A stretch of DNA of 64,000 nucleotides from Nocardia wallacei (GTDB taxonomy: Bacteria; Actinomycetota; Actinomycetes; Mycobacteriales; Mycobacteriaceae), in assembly GCF_029868745.1 (NCBI RefSeq), contig NZ_JARWOP010000137.1, positions 16,430 through 80,429 on the forward strand, given 5' to 3'. The notes under the pieces were generated by a model, which did not search any database, was not told the DNA's origin, and saw only the letters and a list, made by a program, of their open reading frames with translations. The translations under genes and the position numbers were made by a program. Positions 16,871 through 27,661 of this stretch are shown one piece after another. Position 1 is the stretch's first letter. Each line of letters opens with the position of its first letter.

Positions 16871-18412
16871 ATGCAGCCCACACGTGCCTCCTACGACGTC
16901 GTCGTCGCCGGTGGCGGCCACAACGGGCTGGTCGCGGCGGCCTACCTGGCCCGCGCCGGACGTTCGGTGCTGGTGCTCGAACAGCAGGACCACATCGGCG
17001 GCGCGGCCGTGTCCGAGCGGGTGTTCGACGGCGTGGACGCGCGGCTGTCGCGGTACTCGTATCTGGTGAGCCTGCTCCCGCGGCAGCTGATCCGGGAGCT
17101 GGGCCTGCGGTTCGAGACGCGCCGGCGGCGGATCTCGTCGTATACGCCGGTGGGCGATACGGGGCTGCTGATCGATACCGCCGACGAGTACCGCACGCGG
17201 TCGAGCTTTCTGCGAATCACCGGTTCCGAAGCGGACTTCCGGGCTTGGCAGGAGTTCTACGGCCGGACCGGACGGCTCGCGCAACGGGTGTTCCCGACGT
17301 TGACCCGCCCGCTGCCGACCCGCGCGGAACTGCAACGACTGGTCGACGACGCCGCCACCTGGGAGGCGATCTTCGAGCGTCCCCTGGGCGAGACGATCGA
17401 GGCCGCGTTCGCCGACGACACGGTGCGCGGCGTCGTCCTCACCGACGCGCTGATCGGCACCTTCACCCACGCCCACGACCCCACGCTGCGCCAGAACCGC
17501 TGCTTCCTGTACCACGTGATCGGCGGCGGGACCGGCGACTGGGACGTGCCGATCGGCGGGATGGGCGCACTGACCGACGCGCTGGCCGCGTCCGCTCGGG
17601 CCGCGGGCGCCGAACTGTGCACGGGCCGCGCGGTCACGGCCGTCGAAACCGACGGTGACACAGCGGAAGTCCGCTTCGACGGCGGCGCGGTCGGGGCGCG
17701 GCACGTCTTGGTGAACGCCGCGCCGCGGGAGCTGGCGCGCCTGCTCGGCGAACCCGTGCCGGAGCGGCCGGAGGGATCTCAACTCAAGATCAACATGCTG
17801 CTCCGGCGGCTGCCGCGGCTGCGGGATTCGGTCGACCCCGCCGAGGCATTCGCCGGAACCTTTCACATCGCCGAGGGATACGGGCAATTGGATCGGGCCT
17901 ACCTCGAGGCCGAGAGCGGCCGGTTGCCCTCCGCGCCGCCCGCCGAGATCTACTGCCACACCCTCACCGACCCCTCGATCCTCGCCCCCGAGTTGGCGGC
18001 ACAGGGCGCGCACACCCTGACGCTGTTCGGTGTGCACACTCCCGCAAGCCTTTTCCTCGACGACCCGGACGAGACCAAGCGGCGACTGGTGACCGCCACC
18101 CTGGCACAGCTGGATTCCGTACTGGCCGAACCGATCCGGGACTGCCTCGCGGTGGACGCGCAGGGCCGCCCCTGCCTCGAAGCGAAGAGCCCGCTGGACC
18201 TGGAACGCGAGATCGGCCTGCCCGGCGGCCACATCTTCCACCGCGACCTGGACTTCCCGTTCCGCGCCGACGACGCCACGGACCCAGCGGCGCGCTGGGG
18301 TGTGGCCACGGGTCACCGCAACGTGCTCCTGTGCGGCGCGGGCGCCGTGCGCGGCGGCGGAGTCAGCGGGATCGGCGGGCACAATGCCGCCATGGCGGTA
18401 TTGGAAAGCTAG
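16871..18412 (+). CDS. Phytoene desaturase-like FAD-dependent oxidoreductase
   Basis: 513 residues. The N-terminal dinucleotide fold is DVVVAGGGHNGLVAAAYLAR with the acidic end of strand 2 at VLVLEQQDHIGG; the C-terminal FAD motif is NVLLCGAGAVRGGGVSGIGG. Size and order match the NAD(P)/FAD oxidoreductases related to carotenoid desaturases and isomerases (CrtI, and RetSat/PYROXD2 in animals). No other carotenoid gene is nearby, so the substrate is open. Confidence 0.82.
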   Translation: MQPTRASYDVVVAGGGHNGLVAAAYLARAGRSVLVLEQQDHIGGAAVSERVFDGVDARLSRYSYLVSLLPRQLIRELGLRFETRRRRISSYTPVGDTGLLIDTADEYRTRSSFLRITGSEADFRAWQEFYGRTGRLAQRVFPTLTRPLPTRAELQRLVDDAATWEAIFERPLGETIEAAFADDTVRGVVLTDALIGTFTHAHDPTLRQNRCFLYHVIGGGTGDWDVPIGGMGALTDALAASARAAGAELCTGRAVTAVETDGDTAEVRFDGGAVGARHVLVNAAPRELARLLGEPVPERPEGSQLKINMLLRRLPRLRDSVDPAEAFAGTFHIAEGYGQLDRAYLEAESGRLPSAPPAEIYCHTLTDPSILAPELAAQGAHTLTLFGVHTPASLFLDDPDETKRRLVTATLAQLDSVLAEPIRDCLAVDAQGRPCLEAKSPLDLEREIGLPGGHIFHRDLDFPFRADDATDPAARWGVATGHRNVLLCGAGAVRGGGVSGIGGHNAAMAVLES

Positions 18413-18424
18413 CGCGGTGCCGGG

Positions 18425-19330
18425 TCAGCGGGGGCCGTCGGCGTGGGTGGCGGCAGCGCAGCAGTCGACGAAGCTGTGTACCAAGGGGTTCGAGTCGGCG
18501 ACCGCGGGCCATGCGACGCCGACGACCATCGGGCCGATGCCCGTCACCGGCCGGTACTCCACGCCCGGCCGGGGGTAGTAGCGCGCCGAGGAGGCCGGGG
18601 TGAAGCTGATTCCGAAGCCGTTGCCGATCGCGGTGAGCCACTCGTCGGTGTTGTGCGCGAGCGCACCGACGACCACGGTCTCCGGCGGCCGCGAGTCGGC
18701 GCCGATCCAGAAATCGCGCCAGGCACCGCTTTCCGGTGGCGCCGCGACGAACGGCTCCTCCCACAGGTGCTCGAACGCGATCTCCGGGCGGTCGGCCAGG
18801 CGGTGGCCGGTGGGCAGCGCGATCCAGCGCGGTTCGGTGAACAGCTCCCGCAGCCGGTAGGAATCCTGGTCGGGGAACGGCAGCCACACCAGTGCGACAT
18901 CCACGTCGCCGGTCGCCAGTCCCGCGCTCGGCTCGATCCAGCCGAACTGCCGCATATCCACCTGCCAGTCCGGATTGCGCCGCCGGAATTCGGCGACGAT
19001 CCCGGCGGTGTGCTCGTTCGCCGCGCTGGCGATGAACCCGACCCGCAGCACCCGGGCGGCCCGCGCGGCGCCACCTTTGGCCGCCCGCAGTATCGCGTCC
19101 CAGTCGGCCAGCAGCCCCGGAATCCGTTCGGCCAGCACGCGTCCCGCCTCGGTCAGCGTCATCCCGGTGTGCGAGCGCTCGAACAGTTCGACGCCGAGCC
19201 TGGTTTCCAACTGCCTGATCTGCTTGGTCAACGCCGGTTGCGACACGTAGAGCCGCCGCGCCGCACGAGTCAGATGACCCTCCTCGGCCACAACGGCGAA
19301 GTACCGCAGCAGACGGGTGTCGATGTCCAT
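18425..19330 (-). CDS. LysR-family transcriptional regulator
   Basis: 301 residues. Helix-turn-helix near residues 18-50 reads GHLTRAARRLYVSQPALTKQ and the effector domain follows from VLRVGFIASAANEHTAGI. It is convergent with the FAD oxidoreductase gene and heads in the same direction as the SGNH gene upstream, so no divergent target is evident in the window. The ligand is unknown. Confidence 0.88.
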   Translation of the reverse strand: MDIDTRLLRYFAVVAEEGHLTRAARRLYVSQPALTKQIRQLETRLGVELFERSHTGMTLTEAGRVLAERIPGLLADWDAILRAAKGGAARAARVLRVGFIASAANEHTAGIVAEFRRRNPDWQVDMRQFGWIEPSAGLATGDVDVALVWLPFPDQDSYRLRELFTEPRWIALPTGHRLADRPEIAFEHLWEEPFVAAPPESGAWRDFWIGADSRPPETVVVGALAHNTDEWLTAIGNGFGISFTPASSARYYPRPGVEYRPVTGIGPMVVGVAWPAVADSNPLVHSFVDCCAAATHADGPR

Positions 19331-19350
19331 GGCATCGATCGTGGTCTATC

Positions 19351-19977
19351 TCACCGGACGACGGGTAGTCCCGCGCCGGGTTCGGAGAGCCACAGCAGCC
19401 AGTGGGGGACGATCAGGGCGGCGAACTCCTCGTAACCGGCGGCGCTGGGGTGGTAGCCGTCGCCGGCGGAGACCTCGCGCATCCAGGTTCCGCTGTTGCG
19501 CAACGCCTGATGCACGCGGACGTACGAAACGCCTTCGCCGTCACAGGCTTCCGACAACGCGGCATCCAATTGCCCGGTGCGGTCGTTGTGTTCGTCGTCG
19601 TCCACCGGCGGCGGCGCGACGACCAGCGTCGGCCAGCCGTGCGCGCGGGCGCCGCGCAGCATGCCGGTCAGGTGGGCCACCGATTGCTCCGTCGGCAGCG
19701 GTGACCGGCCGTCGAGCAGCAGGGTGTCGTTGACTCCGAAGGAGAACACGACCCGGCCGTCGACGCCCGCCGGTAATCGGCGCGCGCATTCCGCCTCCCA
19801 GCGCTCCGCGATATCCGCGGAACTCTCCCGCCGCACACCGAGGTTGTAGTAGGTCAGCGGCTGACCGGCGCCGGCCGCACGCGCCGCGAGACGGCCCGCC
19901 CAACCCAGGCACTGGCGGTCCCCGAGGCCGGCCACCAGCGAGTCACCCACGAAGCAGATACGGACATCTCGAACCAC
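19351..19977 (-). CDS. GDSL/SGNH hydrolase (second copy type)
   Basis: 208 residues with block I ICFVGDSLVAGLGD close to the N-terminus, the Gly in NLGVRRESS, block III SFGVNDTLL and block V GYHPSAAGYEEFA with the His. No signal peptide. It differs clearly from the SGNH protein at 7254-7925. It probably shares a promoter region with, but is divergent from, the 2OG oxygenase cluster. Confidence 0.82.
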   Translation of the reverse strand: MVRDVRICFVGDSLVAGLGDRQCLGWAGRLAARAAGAGQPLTYYNLGVRRESSADIAERWEAECARRLPAGVDGRVVFSFGVNDTLLLDGRSPLPTEQSVAHLTGMLRGARAHGWPTLVVAPPPVDDDEHNDRTGQLDAALSEACDGEGVSYVRVHQALRNSGTWMREVSAGDGYHPSAAGYEEFAALIVPHWLLWLSEPGAGLPVVR

Positions 19978-20083
19978 CGTGTGATGGTTTCACGCCGCGC
20001 ACCGGTTGTCGGGACAAAGGCCGGAATCCACGCACGACGCGCACGCAATAAGATCGCGGTGGTTTGTCCGGGAGGGAGTACGT

Positions 20084-20854
20084 ATGGCAACGGAGGCGCC
20101 GCTACCGCGGTGGTTCATCGATCTACTGGCGCATCGCCGCTGGATCCGCCGGACCCGTCCGTTCCCGCACGTCTATGTCCGTGATGTCTTCACCGAGGTG
20201 TTCTACCGGCGGCTGGCCGAGGAATTCGAGCGGGTGCACCGGGAGCCGGGCCGGTTCACGCCGGTCGCCGACGACTACAACGCGACCGGGCTGAGCCTGG
20301 CCGCCGTGCGCAACGGCCCCCTGGAGGTCTTCCTGTCCCGGGCGTGGCACGACGTGATCGAGCGGGTCGCGGGCGTGCGGGCCAGCGGCGACGTGGAGGG
20401 TTCGCTGCACCACCACGCACCGGACGGCCCGCCCGGCCGGCCGCATCACGATCTGGCGCCCGCCTGGTTTCCGGGCACGCCGCCCGGACCGACCGCGGTC
20501 GGCCTGCCCGACAGCTCGATCGATCTGCGCACCGGCGCCCGGCCGCCGGGGACGCCGGCCCGGGAGCTGGTGCGCGCGGTCGCGGTGCTGTTCTATCTGA
20601 ACAATCCGCAGTGGCGGCCCGGCGACGGCGGCGAGACCGGACTGTTCGCCGATATCGGCGCGGCGGATCCGCGAGCCACCCTCGCCGTGCCCCCGCTCGA
20701 CAATTCGATGGTGGTGTTCGAGTGCACGCCGCGGTCCTGGCACACCTTCCTGGGCGCCAACACCGCCGCCCGCAACAGCGTGGTGATGTGGCTGCACCGG
20801 CCCAGGGACGAGGCGGCGCGCCGCTGGGGAGGAGACCGCATTGCCGAGTGGTGA
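20084..20854 (+). CDS. 2-oxoglutarate/Fe(II)-dependent oxygenase
   Basis: 256 residues. GRPHHDLAPAWFPG supplies the HxD-type pair, VAVLFYLNNPQWRPGDGGET is the conserved core strand turn seen in prolyl-4-hydroxylase-like proteins, and PRSWHTFLGANTAARNSVVM carries the second His and the 2OG-binding Arg. The ATG at 20084 follows GGGAGGGAG. The end overlaps the next gene by 14 bp. The family hydroxylates side chains, sugars or lipids; partners here (SDR, flippase-like protein) suggest a modification exported to the envelope, which is inference. Confidence 0.75.
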   Translation: MATEAPLPRWFIDLLAHRRWIRRTRPFPHVYVRDVFTEVFYRRLAEEFERVHREPGRFTPVADDYNATGLSLAAVRNGPLEVFLSRAWHDVIERVAGVRASGDVEGSLHHHAPDGPPGRPHHDLAPAWFPGTPPGPTAVGLPDSSIDLRTGARPPGTPARELVRAVAVLFYLNNPQWRPGDGGETGLFADIGAADPRATLAVPPLDNSMVVFECTPRSWHTFLGANTAARNSVVMWLHRPRDEAARRWGGDRIAEW

Positions 20855-21617
20855 CAACCGCCGGGTGTGCCTGCTGACCGGAGCCGGCGGGGTGCTGGGC
20901 GACGCCTTCTGCCGCGCCTTCCACACCCGTTACGACGTCGTCGCGGTCTGCCGCACCCGGACACCGGCGGCGCCGTCGCAGGAGGAGTGGTTCATCGACC
21001 CGCTGGAGCCGTCGAAACCGCTGCCGGACAACGACTCCCGCGTCTTCGTGGTGCGCGCCGACCTGACCCGCGACGGCGAGGTGGAGCGGGTGGTGGACCT
21101 GGCGCTGGCGAAGTTCGGCGCGGTGGACCTGCTGGTCAACAACGCCGGGCACGCCCGGATGCAGCCCCGCGGCATCGTCGACGGCGACGCCGCGCTGGAC
21201 CAGTTCGATCCGCACTTCGCGCTGAATGTCGGTGTGCCGCTGCGGTTGTCGGCTAGGCTGGCGCAGCGCTGCTGGCTGCACAGTGACGCGGACAACCGCG
21301 CGCGCAACCGCAACATAGTCAACGTGTCGAGCATCTCGGGTTCCCGCGTGTACCCGGGCGGGCAGGCCGTGTACGCGGCGTCGAAGGCGGCGCTGGATCA
21401 GCTGACCCGGCACCTCGCCGCCGAGTTCGCCGAGTTCGGGGTGCGGGCGAACGCGATCGCGCCCAACTCCTTCCCGGCGCTGGTGCCGACCGAGCAGGTG
21501 GCCGCGGCCGTCGCCGAACTCGACGCGGGCGACATGACCGGCGGGGTCTACAGCGTGGGCGTGCCGGACGCGGCGACCGGACAGCACGCCCGCACGGTGG
21601 CCGAGCGACCGGGGTGA
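20841..21617 (+). CDS. Short-chain dehydrogenase/reductase
   Basis: 258 residues with the NAD(P) loop TGAGGVLGDAF, NNAG at LLVNNAGHARM, Ser in NVSSISGS and the YxxxK pair in YAASKAALDQ. It starts at TTG (20841), fixed by a GGGGAGGAG site 8 bases upstream and by its overlap with the oxygenase stop. The oxygenase and this reductase therefore act on one transcript, perhaps hydroxylation followed by oxidation. The substrate is unknown. Confidence 0.85.
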   Translation: MPSGDNRRVCLLTGAGGVLGDAFCRAFHTRYDVVAVCRTRTPAAPSQEEWFIDPLEPSKPLPDNDSRVFVVRADLTRDGEVERVVDLALAKFGAVDLLVNNAGHARMQPRGIVDGDAALDQFDPHFALNVGVPLRLSARLAQRCWLHSDADNRARNRNIVNVSSISGSRVYPGGQAVYAASKAALDQLTRHLAAEFAEFGVRANAIAPNSFPALVPTEQVAAAVAELDAGDMTGGVYSVGVPDAATGQHARTVAERPG

Positions 21618-21766
21618 ACGGGGAAGGCGACGACGACCGGCGCGCTGCCCCGGACGCACCCGGCCGACGGCGTGTTGGCACCGGGCGCCCGGCAACGCTC
21701 CTGCATACTCACACCCGAGCCGACCCCGGGACCGCCGCTCCCTCGATCCGAAAGTTCCGATACGAC

Positions 21767-24139
21767 ATGCGAGTCGACGGGCGGGAGATCCCCGTCTCCG
21801 GCAGCCTGCTGCAACCGCGGATCCGGCGCACCAGCGATATTCTGCGCGTGGTGCTGTCGGCGCTGCTGGTGGCGCTCGTCATCGCCGGCTCGCTGATCAC
21901 CCGGCCGCGCTGGGAGGCGCTGGAGCGCTCGCTGTCCGACATCGTCGGCTTCCTGACGCCCGAGCAGTCGAACCTGGTCTACCTGCTGTACGGCGTGGCG
22001 ATCGTCGCGCTGCCGTTCGCGATCCTGGTGCGGCTGATCTTCCGGTGGCAGTGGACGCTGCTGTTCGGCTATCTCGCCGCCGGGCTGATCACGGTGGTGC
22101 TGCTGTCGATCACCGGCACCGGGATCTCGGCGCCGCAGTGGCATCTGGTCGTGCCCGAACAGCTGGACACGTTCCTGTCGCAGTTCCTCGACGACCCGCG
22201 CTGGATCGCCATGCTCACCGCCATGCTGACGGTGGCGAGCCCGTGGCTGCCGGTGTCGTGGCGGCGCTCGTGGTGGGCGCTGCTGCTGGGTTTCGTACCG
22301 CTGCATCTGTTCGTCAGTCTGGTCGTGCCGTCGCGGGCGATGTTCGGCCTCGCGGTCGGCTGGTGCGTCGGCGCGGTGATCGTGCTGCTGGTGGGCACGC
22401 CCGCGCTGGAGGTGCCGTTGGACTCGGCGGTGCGGGTGCTGGCCAAGCGCGGTTACACCGTCACCGGCTTCACCGTGCTGCGTCCGGCCGGGCCGGGGCC
22501 GCTGCAACTGTCGGCCGAGACCGGACCGCAGCATCGGCTCGTCGTGGAGATCTACGGCCAGAACCAGCGCAGCTGGGGCATGCTGCGGCAGCTGCGCCGC
22601 TGGCTGACCTTCCGGGCGGGCGAGCGGACACCGGCCTTCGCCTCGCTGCGGCGCGCGGTCGAGCACCGGGCGCTGATGGGCATCGCGATCGGTGATCTGG
22701 GCCTGGCGAGCAACAAGCCGCTCACCGTCGCCGCCCTGGAACGCGGCTGGACGCTGTACGCGCACACGGTGCCGCGCGGAACCACGCTGTCGGCCACCGA
22801 CAGCGAGGCCGTGCTCACCAATGTCTGGTACGCGCTGCAGAACATGCACCGCGCCCAGATCTCGCACGGCGACCTGCGCGCCGAGGAGATCCGGGTGGTC
22901 GAGGGCCGGGTGCTGTTCGGCGGGTTCATGTCCGCCGAATTCGGTTCCTACGAGCCGCGCTTCTCCTCCGACGTGGCGCAACTGCTGCTCTCGACCAGCG
23001 CCCTGTTCGGCACCGAACTCGCGGTGCGCACCGCGATTCACGTGCTCGGCGCGGACGCCGTGCTCAATGCCTCACGGCGGCTGACGAAGTCGGCGCTGCC
23101 CGCGCACGTGCGCAAGTCGGTGCCCGATCCCGGACGCCTCATGAAGCAGACCCGCGAACAGGTGCAGCAGCAGACCGGCGAGGACCGCATCGAGGCCGCG
23201 CGGATCACGCGGTTCTCGCGGGGGCAGTTCATCCAGCTGGTGTTGCTGATCGCCCTGGTCTACGTCGCCTACCCCTTCATCAGCCAGGTGCCCACGTTCG
23301 TCACCGAACTGCGCACGGCGAACTGGTGGTGGGCGCTGCTCGGGCTGACGGTCTCGGTAGGCACCTATATCGGGGCCGCCATGGCGCTGTGGGGTTGCAC
23401 GTCGGAGTCGGTGAACTTTCCGAAACTGCTGCTCGCGCAGGTGGCCAACACCTTCGCCGCCACCACGACACCCGCCGGCGTCGGTGGTCTCGCGCTGAAC
23501 GTGCGGTTCCTGCAACGGAACGGGCTGGGCGCGGTGCGCGCCACCGCGGCCGTGGCGTTGCAGCAGTCGGTACAGGTGATCACGCACGTCGTGCTGCTGC
23601 TGTTCTTCAGTGTGGCAGCGGGGGTTTCGGCGAATCTGGGGCACTACGTCCCCAGCGCCACCACGCTGTACCTGGTGGCGGGCGCGCTGCTGGGGCTGGT
23701 GGGTATCGCCATGTTCGTGCCGACGGTGCGGCGCTGGCTGCGCACCGAGGTCCGGCCGCAGCTCGCGGAGGTCGTCACCGAGTTGCGCGCCCTCGCGCAC
23801 AGCCCGACCCGCCTGGCGATGATCGTCGGCGGGTGCGCCGCCATCACGCTCGGCGCGGCCGGGGCGCTGTGGGCCAGCATCGAGGCGTTCGATGGCAGCG
23901 CCACTTTCGTCACCGTGACCGTGGTGACCATGATCGGCGGGACGCTGGCGTCCGCGGCGCCGACGCCCGGCGGGGTCGGCGCCGTGGAGGCCGCGCTGAT
24001 CGGTTTCCTCGGCGCGTTCGGAATCGACCTGTCGATCGCGGTGCCCGCGGTGCTGCTCTACCGGGTGCTGACCTGCTGGCTGCCGCTGTTCTGCGGATGG
24101 CCGATCATGCGCTGGCTCACCGCGAATCAGCTGATCTAG
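21767..24139 (+). CDS. Flippase-like (LPG synthase TM-type) membrane protein with kinase-like insert
   Basis: 790 residues. About six hydrophobic segments come first, then a soluble middle domain of roughly 250 residues, then about eight more segments of the lysylphosphatidylglycerol-synthase transmembrane/UPF0104 type (TPAGVGGLALNVRFLQRNGL, APTPGGVGAVEAALIGFLGA). The middle domain has protein-kinase-like traces: LQNMHRAQISHGDLRAEEIR matches a catalytic loop with Asn replaced, and the DFG site reads FGGF, so it looks like a pseudokinase. ATG at 21767 gives MRVDGREIPVSG; a GTG at 21614 overlapping the SDR stop is the alternative. Family members move or synthesise lipids; the role here is unknown. 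Confidence 0.8.
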   Translation: MRVDGREIPVSGSLLQPRIRRTSDILRVVLSALLVALVIAGSLITRPRWEALERSLSDIVGFLTPEQSNLVYLLYGVAIVALPFAILVRLIFRWQWTLLFGYLAAGLITVVLLSITGTGISAPQWHLVVPEQLDTFLSQFLDDPRWIAMLTAMLTVASPWLPVSWRRSWWALLLGFVPLHLFVSLVVPSRAMFGLAVGWCVGAVIVLLVGTPALEVPLDSAVRVLAKRGYTVTGFTVLRPAGPGPLQLSAETGPQHRLVVEIYGQNQRSWGMLRQLRRWLTFRAGERTPAFASLRRAVEHRALMGIAIGDLGLASNKPLTVAALERGWTLYAHTVPRGTTLSATDSEAVLTNVWYALQNMHRAQISHGDLRAEEIRVVEGRVLFGGFMSAEFGSYEPRFSSDVAQLLLSTSALFGTELAVRTAIHVLGADAVLNASRRLTKSALPAHVRKSVPDPGRLMKQTREQVQQQTGEDRIEAARITRFSRGQFIQLVLLIALVYVAYPFISQVPTFVTELRTANWWWALLGLTVSVGTYIGAAMALWGCTSESVNFPKLLLAQVANTFAATTTPAGVGGLALNVRFLQRNGLGAVRATAAVALQQSVQVITHVVLLLFFSVAAGVSANLGHYVPSATTLYLVAGALLGLVGIAMFVPTVRRWLRTEVRPQLAEVVTELRALAHSPTRLAMIVGGCAAITLGAAGALWASIEAFDGSATFVTVTVVTMIGGTLASAAPTPGGVGAVEAALIGFLGAFGIDLSIAVPAVLLYRVLTCWLPLFCGWPIMRWLTANQLI

Positions 24140-24771
24140 CGGCGGCGGTCGGCGGGGACGCCGAGTTCGTCCAGCGCTTGCTCCGCGGAGAGGCAGCCGG
24201 CGGTGGTGAGCCCCAGGTTCGCCAGTGCCGCCTCGTGGGCCTCCGGTGTGGCGGCGGTGACGCAGTCCGCGATCGGATGCACCGTGAAACCGAGGTCGGT
24301 GCCGTGCCGGGCGGTCTGCTCGACGGTGAGATTCGTTGCGACACCGGTGACCAGCAGCGTGTCCAGGCCGCGGGCGGCCAGCCAGTCCGGCAGCGCGCTG
24401 CCGGCCAGGCCGGACAGCTTCTGGTTGTCGAACACCGCGCCGCGCTCGGCCTGGTCGGCCATCGCCGGAATGACCTGCGCCCCCGGCGCTTCCGGCCGGA
24501 ACGCGGTCTGCGCCGCGGCCACCGACCGCATGAACCCGGTATTGCGCACCAGCCCGCCCTCACCGACGGGAATGGTGAACCTGGTGAACACGACCGGTAG
24601 TCCGGCCTGTTGCGCGGCGGTGTGAAACACGGTCGCGTGGTGCACGACTCCGCTGGTGGCGACGGGTTCGGCCAGCATCGGCCCGAAGAATCCTTCGGAC
24701 TCGATGACATTGACCTGCCAGTGCAGGGCGAGTACCGCGGTGCGGGCGCTGTCGAGGGGCATGAATCCCAT
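24136..24771 (-). CDS. Isochorismatase-fold protein lacking catalytic Asp and Cys
   Basis: 211 residues with the fold markers PVVFTRFTIPVGEGG, VFDNQKLSGLAGS and TLLVTGVATNLTVEQTARHG. In active cysteine hydrolases the first strand ends in Asp, and the TN.C segment holds the nucleophile. Here the first reads LALHWQV (His17) and the second TNLTV (Thr149); only Lys118 is kept. It may be a binding protein or use other chemistry. It overlaps the end of the membrane protein gene by 4 bp convergently and lies downstream of the fadD5-like gene on the same strand. Confidence 0.75.
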   Translation of the reverse strand: MGFMPLDSARTAVLALHWQVNVIESEGFFGPMLAEPVATSGVVHHATVFHTAAQQAGLPVVFTRFTIPVGEGGLVRNTGFMRSVAAAQTAFRPEAPGAQVIPAMADQAERGAVFDNQKLSGLAGSALPDWLAARGLDTLLVTGVATNLTVEQTARHGTDLGFTVHPIADCVTAATPEAHEAALANLGLTTAGCLSAEQALDELGVPADRRR

Positions 24772-24807
24772 ACTGCCCCAACTACATCGCCCGCGGCGGC
24801 GGAGCCG

Positions 24808-26379
24808 TCAGGACGAATACTCTTTGCGCAGTTGCACCTTGACGACCTTGCCGCTGGCATTGCGCGGCAGCTCCGGGACGAGCACCAGGTCCTTGGGGTG
24901 CTTGTAGCGGGCCAGGTTCTCGTTGAGGAACGGTGTCAGCTCGTCGAGAGTGAGCGTGTCGTCCGGGTTCGCCAGGGCGACAACGGCGACCGGCACCTCG
25001 CCCCACTTCTCGTGCGCGCGGCCGACGACGGCGGCCTCGTGAATCTTCGGGTGCGCGAACAGGACGTTCTCCACCTCGGCGCAGTAGATGTTCTCACCGC
25101 CGGAGATGATCATGTCCTTCTTGCGGTCCACCACGTAGACGAAGCCCTCGTCGTCGGTGCGGACCAGGTCGCCCGAGTGGAACCAGCCGCCGGCGAACGC
25201 CTCCGCGGTGGCCTCGGGCTTGTTCCAGTAGCCCTGCATGAGAGTCGGTCCGCGATAGACGATCTCGCCGATATCGCCGGGTGCGACGTCGTTCATCTCG
25301 TCGTCGACGATGCGGGCCTGGATGGTCGGGATGGGGCGGCCCACCGAACCCAGCTTGCGCAGCGCGTCGCGGCCCTCCAGCACGCACGTGATCGGTGACA
25401 TCTCGGTCTGGCCGAACACCGCGACGTTCTGGGCGTCGGGGAAGCACTCGGCCATCGCCCGCAGCACCGTGTCCGACGCGGGCGCCGCACCCCAGCTGAG
25501 CATCTTCAGCGCCGTCTTGCGCTGCTTGACCGTGGGCTCCTCGCAGATCAGCTGCCACTGCGCGGGTACGCAGAACGCGGTGGTGGCCTGCTCGGCCTCG
25601 ACGGCGTCGAGGAACTGGGTCGGGTCGAACGCGCCCAGCGGATGCAGCACGGTCTTGCTGCCGAGCTGGAAAGCCGGTGCGAGACTGCCCAATCCGGCGA
25701 TGTGGAACAGCGGCGAGGTGCAGAAGCCGACCGACTCCGGGGTGAGATCCATGGCCCGGATACAGGTCAGCGCCTGCGCGGTCAGGTTGGCGTGCGACAG
25801 GATCGCGCCCTTCGGGCTGCCGGTGGTGCCCGAGGTGTACATGATCAGGCAGGGCGTGTCCTCCGGAATGTCCAGCGGCGCATGGGGTTCGCCCTGCTCC
25901 GCCAGCGCGTCGTCGTAGCCGAGCACACCCTCGGCGCTCTGCCCGCCGATCACGACACAGGTCTCGAGCGCCGGGGACTGCGCCATCACACCGGTGGCCA
26001 GTGGCTGCAGCACGGCATCGGTGACGACCGCCTTCGCCCCCGAGTCGGCGACGATGTAGGCCACCTCGGGCGGGGTCAGCCGGAAGTTGACCGGCACGGC
26101 GATCGCGCCGAGCGCGTTGATCCCGAACACCGCCTCCAGGTATTCGGGGTAGTTGAGCGCGAGGATCAGGACGCGATCGCCGAACCCGACCCCTCGGCGG
26201 GCCAGCGCATCGGCGAACTTCAGCGAACGCTCGTGCAGCTGCTTCCAGGTGGTGTCCTGCCCCCGGAACCGGATCGCGACGCCGTCCGGGCGCATCAACG
26301 CGTGCGTGGCCAGCTGGTTGTTCCAGTGGTTGCGCCGCGACCGGATCGGCTCGTCGAGCGATTGGGCACCGGTGGTCAT
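24808..26379 (-). CDS. fadD5: Acyl-CoA synthetase, FadD5-like
   Basis: 523 residues of the ANL superfamily. P-loop MYTSGTTGSPKGAILSHANL, adenine motif FGQTEMSP, hinge VYVVDRKKDMIISGGENIYC and the C-terminal catalytic Lys in RNASGKVVKVQLRK. It activates a carboxylic acid to acyl-AMP and then acyl-CoA. It strongly resembles mycobacterial FadD5 (NHWNNQLATHALMRPD start, NMNDVAPGDIGEIVYRGPTLM). The family member in Mycobacterium sits near mce1; no mce genes are visible here. The 297 bp upstream (26380-26676) contain no further gene. Confidence 0.85.
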   Translation of the reverse strand: MTTGAQSLDEPIRSRRNHWNNQLATHALMRPDGVAIRFRGQDTTWKQLHERSLKFADALARRGVGFGDRVLILALNYPEYLEAVFGINALGAIAVPVNFRLTPPEVAYIVADSGAKAVVTDAVLQPLATGVMAQSPALETCVVIGGQSAEGVLGYDDALAEQGEPHAPLDIPEDTPCLIMYTSGTTGSPKGAILSHANLTAQALTCIRAMDLTPESVGFCTSPLFHIAGLGSLAPAFQLGSKTVLHPLGAFDPTQFLDAVEAEQATTAFCVPAQWQLICEEPTVKQRKTALKMLSWGAAPASDTVLRAMAECFPDAQNVAVFGQTEMSPITCVLEGRDALRKLGSVGRPIPTIQARIVDDEMNDVAPGDIGEIVYRGPTLMQGYWNKPEATAEAFAGGWFHSGDLVRTDDEGFVYVVDRKKDMIISGGENIYCAEVENVLFAHPKIHEAAVVGRAHEKWGEVPVAVVALANPDDTLTLDELTPFLNENLARYKHPKDLVLVPELPRNASGKVVKVQLRKEYSS

Positions 26380-26430
26380 GCTGTAGTCCTCTCAGGCCGT
26401 CGGCTGAACATTTGCGAGAATACCAACTAA

Positions 26431-27648
<1,218 letters not shown>

Positions 27649-27661
27649 GCGGACCACGCCC

